This document shows positions 54,641 through 64,000 of a DNA stretch of 64,000 nucleotides, piece by piece; positions within the stretch are counted from its first letter, which is position 1, and the number at the start of each line of letters is the position of its first letter. The notes under the pieces were generated by a model. That model saw nothing but the letters and a program-made list of their open reading frames with translations. It was not told the origin of the DNA and did no database searches. The translations under genes were made by a program, and so were the position numbers. The stretch spans positions 21,214,452 to 21,278,451 of the forward strand of contig JARWKL010000014.1 of NCBI GenBank assembly GCA_029961685.1, given 5' to 3'. Origin of the DNA: Aristolochia californica. Its lineage: Eukaryota > Streptophyta > Magnoliopsida > Piperales > Aristolochiaceae.

Positions 54641-54762
54641 CCGCTTGTTAAATTAAAGAGTCAGCTCGAGCTCAGTATATAACGAGTTGAACCAAGCCGG
54701 AACCAAGACGAACACGAGCCGCTCGCAAGCCGGCTCAGTTCGAAGCCACCCCTAGCAGCAAC

Positions 54763-55858
54763 CATCTAGGTATGTGGTTGAGGGGGAGTTTGTATGTCGA
54801 CTCAAAAATCTCTTTATGGTCTGAAAAAGTCTCCTCGTACAAGGTTTGAAAATTTTAGCCAAGCACTCATATATGCCAGATTTCACAGATGCTCTGGAAA
54901 TCACTCAATTTATTAAAGACACACAGAAGGGAAAGGTGATTTTGGAAGTATATGTTGATGATATCATTATAACCAGTAGTGATCCCGAGGGCATCCAGAC
55001 AACAAAAGAAAGGATATGTGATGAATTCAAGACAAAGGATCTCGAACTACTCAAATATTTTCTGGGCATTGAAGTACTACAATCCACACATGGAATTATA
55101 TTATCTCAAAGGAAGTATGTCCTTGACCTACCGGAGGAGGCCGGAATGATGGGATGCAGACCAGTAGAAACACCTATGGACTCAAGTACAAAATTATGTG
55201 CCAGTACTAGAGAAGAGGTAGATGTCAGAAAATATCAAAGATTGGTGGGAAAACTTATTTACCTCTGCGTAACGAGGCCAGATATTTCGTATGCAGTCAG
55301 CGTAGTAAGTAAATATATGCACATCCCACAACTCAATCATTGGCAAGCACTAGAAAGGATATTGTGATATCTGAAAGGAGCACCAGGAAGAGGGCTCCTC
55401 TATAAAAATCATGGTCACTTCAACATCAAAGGATTCTCAGATGGCTATAGGGAACTTGGTTACATGGAGAATCAAGAAACAAAATGTAGTTGCAGGGTCC
55501 AGTGCAGAAGAAAAATATAGAGCCATGGCACACACGGTCAATGAACTTTTATGGATCAGATCTCTTCTTACTGAATTGGGATTCTACAAAGAAGCTCCTA
55601 TGGACCTATATTGCGATAATCAGGCAGCCATACATATCACATCCAATCCAGTCTTTCATGAGAGGAAAAAGCATATTGAAGTAGAATGCCACTTCATACG
55701 AGAGAAGTTTTAATCCCGCATATTATTTCTCAAGTATATATCTACACAGAGCCAAGTTGTAGAGATTCTCATCAAACCGGTCACTCATAAAATTTTGTCC
55801 ACCATCTACAACAAGCTGGGCATTTACAATGTTTTCTCATCCTCAGCTTGAGGGGGAG
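54763..55858 (+). pseudogene. pol: RT 3' part and RNase H of copia H
   Basis: It continues after the hAT with KSLYGLKKSPR, LEVYVDDIIITSSD (active site YVDD kept), LELLKYFLGIEVLQSTHGII and LVGKLIYLCVTRPDISYAVS (54846-55367). A frameshift follows, then RNase H ([20 protein letters not shown], 55411-55713) and an end with the IYNKLGIYNVFS type motif. The polypurine tract is 55848-55858 (GAGGGGGAG). Confidence 0.88.
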
Positions 55859-56454
55859 TGATCTAATGTGGGACCCACCATGGTGGCATGAATTGGTTGG
55901 ACCCACTATGAGGACGTGAGAAGCCATGATGAGTCAACACACAAGCTGGCATGAGTTGGATGACAAGCTGGAATAAGTTGGCAGATTTGAAGATTTAGTG
56001 AGACCCACAAAGATATTATGAGTTAGCATCTTTGTCCCATGAGCTAGAAGATCTAATGGACCCACAAGAATATAGCATGATCTGGAATCCTCAGCTAAGC
56101 CTTCTCGTGAAGAAGGAATTGGGAAAGTCAGTTTTTAGGTAAGTTAGAATTTGAATAAGTTCTAAATTGAGTTGAATTATAGTTGGAAAGTGTACATAAA
56201 TTATATTATTCCTCCCATATAAATAGAGGAGCTTGTATTCAAGAAAAATCAATCAAAGCAAGGAGTTCTCTCATCTTTTCTCATTCACATAGAAAGGAGC
56301 TCTTCTCTTCTCTTCTCTTCAGTTTTTTCTTCTTCTCTTCTCTTCAATTTTTTCTTCTTCTCCTCTCTCTACTGAGAGCTCTCTTTCCCTCTTCTCTTTT
56401 TCTCTTCTCTTTCCCCTTGCTCGAGTTATTATTCATGGGGTCCTAAACTCAACA
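55859..56454 (+). repeat. 3' LTR of copia H
   Basis: TGATCTAATGTGGG to AAACTCAACA, 596 bp. It shares GTGGGACCCACCATGGTGG and TATAAATAGAGGAG with the LTRs of copia I, so H and I are related families. The next bases, tattt, fall inside an array unit (usual word GTATTTAAATCAA). Confidence 0.88.
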
Positions 56455-57234
56455 TATTTAAATCAATCTCAGCTCAAACATACGTAAGTTTGAGTTCAAA
56501 CTTGGTTAAAATTATTCGGGTCAAGTTCAATTCCAATTTTAGGCTCAAGGTTGTCCTCGGCTTGAGCTCAAGTTTCAAGTATTTAAATCAAGCCCAATTT
56601 GAACATATGAAGGTTCGAGCTCAGATCGACTCAAGCTCGAACTCGATTAAAATTATTTGGCTTGTGATCAATTCCAAATTTTGGCTCAAGGCTAAGATCG
56701 GCTCGAGCTCGAGTTCAAAGTCTTTAAATCAAGCCCAGCTCGAGCAAACACAGGTTCGAGCTAGGTTCAACTCAAGCTTGAACTCAAGAAAAAATTATAG
56801 GGCTCAAGCTTGATTCCAATTTTAGGGTTGAGGTTGGGCTCGGGTTGAGCTCAAGTTCAAAGTGTTCAAATCAAGCACATCTCGAACATATGCAGGTTTG
56901 AGTGTAGCTTGACTCAAGCTCAAGCTTGCTTAAAATTATTGGGCTCGAGCTCAATTCTGATATTAGTCTTGACCTTGGGTCAGCTCAAACTCTAATTTGA
57001 AGTATTTAAATCAAGTCCAGCTCGACCATATGTAGGTTCGAGCTCGAAATTGGATAAAATTATTTTCCTCGTGCACGTATCCAATTTTAGGCTCAAGACT
57101 AGGCGAGATTCAAGCTCAAGTTCAACGTATTTAAATAAAGCCCAGTTCGAACATGTGCAGGTTCAAGCACAACTCGACTCGAGCTTGAACTCAATTGAAA
57201 TTATTAGGCTCGAACTAAATTCCAATTTTAGGCT
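56455..57234 (+). repeat. Tandem array of hAT-terminus-like units, left block
   Basis: Units repeat the ordered words GGCTCGAGCTCGATTCC, AATTTTAGGCT, GAGTTCGAAGTATTTAAATC, AAGCCCAGCTCGAACATA and GCAGGTTCGAGCTCGG. Start-to-start distances read from GTATTTAAATC are 141, 142, 140 and 125 bp. Reverse-complemented, the same words in the same order lie in 52460-52640, the left end of the hAT. There is no gene. Confidence 0.88.
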
Positions 57235-57670
57235 TGTTGTAAGATAGGCCCAAGCCCACACGACCAAGGAAAGCTCACACATCTAAGAGTATTATAAGAT
57301 GGGCCACACGACCAAGGAAAGCTCACAAGATGGGCACATAAGAAGTAGGACCCACCATGATTATCACAAGTTGGCATCCTTCTCACATATGTTGGAAGAT
57401 TAAGAAGGACTCACAAAAGCATCTTTATCTTATGTTCACATCCTATAAGAGTTCTAGTTTGAGTTATGTTTGTATTTTATCTATATTGAGTTACTTAATT
57501 ATGCTAGGACCTATCTTTAAGTGTTAGAGTATGAGTGTAATTTGGACAAAGGTAGTTTTATTGTAATTGGACTCTACTACCTTCCTCTATTATAAATAGA
57601 GGTTCAAGTACTCTGATTATAATAAATTAATAAAGTCAATGAAGTATTTCTCTTTTCCATAAATTCAACA
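57235..57670 (+). repeat. 5' LTR of element M
   Basis: TGTTGTAAGATAGG to AAATTCAACA. TATAAATA is at 57591-57598. It contains GTAGGACCCACCATGATTA, resembling the I and H LTRs. Confidence 0.92.
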
Positions 57671-59727
<2,057 letters not shown>

Positions 59728-60168
59728 TGTTGGAAGATAGACCCAAGCCCACACGACCAAGGAATGCCCACATATCTAAGAGTATTATAAGATAGGCCAC
59801 ATGACCAAGGAAGGCCAACAAGATAGGCCTAAGCACATAAGAAGTAGGACCCACCATGATTACCACAAGCTGGCATCCTTATCACATATGTTGGAAGATC
59901 AAGAAAGACTCACATTGGCATCTTTATCTTATGTTCACATCCTAGAAGAGTTCTATTTTGTGTTATGTTTGTCTTTTATCTATATTGAGTTATTTAATTA
60001 TGCTAGGACTCATCTTTAAGTGTTAGAGTTTGGGTGTAATTGGGACAATGGTAGTTTTATTGTAATTTGACTCACTACCTTCCTCCATTATAAATAGAGA
60101 TTTATGTACTCTAATTATAATAAGTTAATGAAGTCAATGAAGTATTTCTCTTTTCCATAAATTCAACA
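59728..60168 (+). repeat. 3' LTR of element M
   Basis: TGTTGGAAGATAGA to AAATTCAACA, 441 bp. TATAAATA is at 60089-60096. It aligns throughout with 57235-57670, with substitutions and small indels. Confidence 0.92.
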
Positions 60169-63100
60169 AGGCTCAAACCTCGGCTCGGCTCGGCTCGAGC
60201 TCAAGTTTGAGTTCGAGTTCGAAGTATTTAAATCAAACTAAGCTTGTACATTTGCTAGATTGAGCTCGGCTCAACTTGAGCTTGAACTCTATTAAAATTA
60301 TAGGGATCGAGCTTGATTCTAATTTTAGGCTTGAACTCTGGTTCAAAGTATTTAAATCAAGCCCAGCTAGAACAAACGTAAGTTCGAGCTGGGCACAACT
60401 CTAGTTCTAACTCAGTTAAAATTATTGGGCTCGAGCTTCAGTTTGAAGTATTTAAATCAAACCATGCTTGAACATACGCAGATTCATGCACGTATCAACT
60501 CGAATGTGAACTCGATTAAAATTATTTTCCTTGAACTACATTCCAATTTTAGACTTAAGGTTCAGCTCGGATCAAGCTAGAGTTTGAAGTATTTAAATCA
60601 ATACCAGCTTAAACATAAGCAGGTTCGAGATCAAATATGGGTAAAATTATTGAGCTTGAGCTCAATACCAATTTTCATGTTGAGGCTCAGCTCGAGCTCA
60701 AGTTTGAAGTATCTAAAACAAGCCCAGCTTGAATATATGCAGGTTCGAGCTTGGATGAACTCGAGCTTGAACTTGATTAAAAATATTTGACTCGTGCTAG
60801 ATTCCAATTTTAGGCTCGAGGCTGGGCTTTGGTCAAGCTAGAGTTTAAAGTATTTAAATCATGCCCAGCTCAAACATACACAGGTTCAAGCTCGGTCAAA
60901 CTCGAACTCGAACTCAATTCCAATTTTAAGCTCAAGGTTGGCCTCAGCTCAAGCTCAAGTTTGAATTATTTAAATCAAACCCATCTTGAACTTATGTAGG
61001 TTTGAGCTTGCTCGACTCGAGCTCGATTCCAATTTTAGGCTCGATCTCAACTTCAAAGTATTTAAATCAAGCCCAGCTAGAACAAACACAGGTTCAAGCT
61101 TGGATTAACTCAATCTCGAACTCAATTAAAATTATTGGGCTTGATCTCGATTCAAATTTTAGGCTTGAGGCTAGGCTCGCTCAAGCACCAGTTCGAAGTA
61201 TTTAAATCAAGCCCTGGCTCAATTAAAATTATTGGGCTCAAGCTCGATTCAATTTTTTGGCTTGGGGTTGGCCTCGGATCAAGCTCGAGTTTGAAGTATT
61301 TAAATCAAGTTCTGTTCGAACATATGCAGGTTCGACCTCGTATAAAATCGAGCTCGAACTCGATTAAAATTATTTGGCTCGAGTTCAATTCAATTTTAAG
61401 CTAGAGACTCGGCTCAGCTGAAGTTCGAAGTATTGAAATCAAGCCCAACTCGAACATACATAGGTTCAAGCTCGAACTCAGTTAAAATTATTGGGCTCGA
61501 GTTCGATTCCAATTTTAGGCTCATGGCTGGGTTTGGCTCAAGATCGAGTTTGAAGTATCTATATCAAGCTAGCTTGAACATATGCAGATTTGAGCTCGGC
61601 TCTTCTCAAGCTCGAACTTGGTTAAAATTATTGGGCTCGAGCTCAATTCCGCTTTTAGGCTCTCAGGTGGGCTTAGCTCGATTTTGAAGTATTCAAATCA
61701 AACCCAACTCGAACATATGCATGCTCAAACTCAAACTCGGTTAAAATTATTTGGCTAGAGCATGAATCTAATTTTAGGCTCGAGGAAGGGCTCGGGTTGA
61801 CCTCGAGTTTATAATATTTAAATCAAGCCCAACTTGAACATACGTAGGTTCGAACTCGAACTCGGTTAAAATTATTGGGTTCAAGCTCGATTCCAATTTT
61901 TGGCTCGAGGCTAGGCTCGGCTCTAACTCGAGTTCTAACTATTTAAATCAAGCCCAGCTCAAACATATGAAAGTTTGAGCTCGGATCGACTCCAACTCAA
62001 ACTCGAATAAAATTATTTGGCGCGACCTCTATTTCAATTTTAGGCTCGAGGCTCGGCTCCGCTCGAACTCAAGTTTGAAGTATTTCAATCAAGCCCAGCT
62101 CGATTCCAATTTTAGCCTCAAGGATAGGTTTGGGTCAAGCTTGAATTTGAAGTATTTATATCAAGTCCAACTAGAACATATGCAGGTTCAAGTTCGGTTC
62201 TACTCAAACTCAAACTCGATGAAAATTATTGGGCTCGAGCTCCAATTTTAGGCTTGAGGTCGAGTTTGAATTATTTAATTCAAACCCATATAAAAAAAAT
62301 GCAGGTTCGATCTTGGCTTGACTCATGCTCGAACTCGATTAAAATTATTGGGCTCGAGCTCGATTCCAATTTTTGGCTCGTCTTGAGCTCTAGTTCATGT
62401 TCAAAGTATTTAAATCATGCCCAGCTCAAACATATGTAGGTTCAAGCTTGGCTCAACTCGAGCTCGAACTCATTTAAAATTATTGGGCTCAAGCTCAATT
62501 CCAATTTTAGGCTCGAGCTCGAGTTCGAAGTATTAAAATCAAGTCGCTGACATATGCAGTTCGAACTTGGATCAACTTGAGCTCAAACTCAGTTAAAATT
62601 ATTTGGCGTGAGCTCGATTCCAATTTAAGGCTAGAGCTCAAGTTCAAAGTATTTAAATCAATCTCAGTTCGAACATACACAGGTATTTTTGGCTCGAACT
62701 CATTGAAAATTATTGGGCTCGAGCGTGATTCCAATTTTAGACTCTCAAGTCTCGGCTTGGCTCGACTTTGAAGTATTTAAATCAAGCCTAGCTCAAACAT
62801 ATGAAGGTTTGAGCTCAGATCAACATGAGCATGAACTCAGTTAAAATTATTGGGTTGGAGCTCGATTCCAATTTTAGGCTCGATGATGGGCTCGGCTCAA
62901 ACTTGATTTTGAAGTATTTAAATCAAGCCCAGCTCGAACATATACAGATTCGAGCTCGGATCGACTCGAGCTCAAACTCAGTCAAAATTATTTGGCTCGA
63001 GCTCGATTCCAATTTTAGGCTCGAGGCGAGGTGAGGTGAAGCTTGGCTTGAGCTCAAATTCGAAGTATCTAAATCAAGCTCAGCTCGAACATACGCAAGT

Positions 63101-64000
63101 ACGAGCTCAGCTTCACTCAAGCTCAAACTCGGTCAAAATTATTGGGCTCGAGCTTGATTCCAATTTTTGGCTAAGGCTCGATTCCAATTTTAGGCTCAAC
63201 ATTGGGCTCGGCTCAAGCTTGAGTTTGAAGTATTTATATCAAACCAGCTCAAAAGTATGTAGGTTCAAGCTCGGATCAACTTGAGCTCGAACTTGGTTAA
63301 AATTATTTAGCTCGTGCTCGATTCCAATTTTAAGCTCGAGGCTGGGCTCGGCATGTGATCGAGTTCAAAGTATTTAAATCAAGCACACTCCAACATACAC
63401 AGGTTCAAGCTTGAACTCGGTTAAGATGATTGGGTTTGAGATCGATTTCAATTTTAGGCTCAAGGTTGGGCTCGGCTCAAGCTCGAGTTTGAAGTATTTA
63501 TATCAAACCAAGCTCAAAAGTATGTAGGTTCGAGCTTGGATCAACTTGAACTCGAACTTGGTTAAAATTATTTAGCTCGTGCTCGATTCCAATTTTAGGC
63601 TCGAGGTAGGGTTCGACATGTGAACGAGTTCAAAGTATTTAAATCAAGCCCACTCCAACATACACAGGTTTGAGATCGAACTCGATTACAATGATTGGGC
63701 TCAAGATCGATTCCAATCTTTGGTTTGAGACTGGACTCGGCTTGAGCTTGATTTCAAAGTATTTAAATCAAGCCCACCTCAAACATATGCAGGTACGAGC
63801 TCAAACTTGGTTAAAATATTGGGCTCGAGCTTGATTCCAATTTTAGCCTTGAGGCTGGGCTTGGCTCGAGCTCAAGTTTAAAGTATTTAAATCAAGCTCA
63901 GCTCAAACATATGCAAGTTCAAGCTCGAACTCGATTAAAATTATTGGGCTTGAGGCTAGGATGGGTTCTAGCTCGAGTTTTAAGTATTTAATTCAAGCCC
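60169..64000 (+). repeat. Tandem array of hAT-terminus-like units, main block
   Basis: It continues 57234 after element M and runs out of the window. I count roughly 30 occurrences of the GTATTTAAATCAA-type word, mostly 90-165 bp apart, giving about three dozen units with the left block. Units diverge strongly and often lack parts. Many overlapping open frames with peptides like KYLNQAQLEH and ELDSNFRLEA are produced by the repeat itself and are not genes. Confidence 0.9.

Larger units (their letters stand above)
52460..54754 (-). mobile_element. hAT-family DNA transposon, internally deleted
   Basis: The ends are inverted repeats, TAGGGGTGGCATCGA on the left and, in reverse, TAGGGGTGGCTTCGA on the right. 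A perfect 8-bp duplication gcagcaac lies at 52452-52459 and 54755-54762, and removing the block restores the copia RT. TAGGGGTGGC ends and 8-bp duplications are hAT hallmarks. The interior keeps only the 3' end of the transposase (53405-53560) and an apparent 5' leader (54190-54640); the middle is gone. Confidence 0.95.

Noticed and set aside
54228..54682. Overlapping open frames of 60-137 codons on both strands in the GC-rich part of the hAT
   Set aside because: The translations are low-complexity Pro/Ser/Leu or Arg/Glu/Gly. The lack of stops is explained by GC richness. It is better read as the leader of the lost transposase gene.
56455..57234. Regularly spaced repeats considered as a CRISPR-like array
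   Set aside because: Units are contiguous and diverged without unique spacers, and the setting is a plant nuclear genome.
60584..63284. Many open frames of 60-90 codons with similar peptides (KYLNQAQLEH, NSVKIIGLELDSNF) across the array
   Set aside because: They follow the DNA repeat unit, occur in several frames and on both strands, have no consistent start or stop, and vanish where units lose three-base phase. They are a by-product of the tandem array, not a repeat-protein gene.

Overview
This window looks like heterochromatic or intergenic DNA from a flowering plant. Almost every base can be assigned to nested transposable elements, an old endogenous pararetrovirus (family Caulimoviridae) or a tandem repeat array. 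I recognise no complete host gene. The plant assignment rests on chromodomain Ty3/gypsy and Ty1/copia elements primed by initiator tRNA-Met, the caulimovirid-like RT/RNase H, a hAT transposon and a TRIM. I cannot name the species. All matches are from reading; no database search was run. Letters A to M, S1 and S2 are my own labels.

Layout from left to right. 1-1268 is the 5' end of gypsy A (minus), inserted in the leader of copia B (plus, 1269-6155). 6156-9103 and 14427-16295 are two halves of a decayed pararetrovirus, split by gypsy C (plus, 9104-14426, target duplication atagc). Gypsy E (minus, 16296-22743) follows; it carries solo LTR S1 (18177-18624) in its pol and solo LTR S2 (21669-22606) in its 5' LTR. 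22744-24026 is an unrecognised coding-like segment ending in a gypsy pol tail and a partial LTR (F). Gypsy D (minus) begins at 24027. Its 3' LTR was split by copia L (minus, 24139-29909, duplication ggtct) and its integrase by the very young gypsy G (minus, 31398-36613, duplication caccc). D stops near 37065, where copia H (plus) begins.

H runs to 56454 but is opened by three insertions: copia I (38142-49261), the 1.8-kb LTR element K (49967-51798, duplication ttcct) and a hAT transposon (52460-54754, 8-bp duplication gcagcaac). Copia I holds gypsy J (39130-44751, duplication gattt), and J's 3' LTR holds a 421-bp TRIM (39284-39704). From 56455 to the end lies a tandem array of roughly 90-165-bp units, interrupted by non-autonomous copia M (57235-60168, duplication aggct). 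The array resembles the subterminal sequence of the hAT element. The deepest nest is five layers: array, H, I, J, TRIM.

Most unusual points. (1) In the small gypsy elements (A, C, G, J) the Gag-Pol frame begins inside the LTR, runs through the primer-binding site, and ends at or inside the 3' LTR; a basic peptide like RRVTRSMAR is encoded by the end of the LTR in eight copies. (2) Element K is a compact LTR element with one 364-codon ORF that I do not recognise. (3) The roughly 0.9-kb LTR of D contains about ten consecutive short hairpins. (4) A satellite-like array appears to derive from hAT termini.
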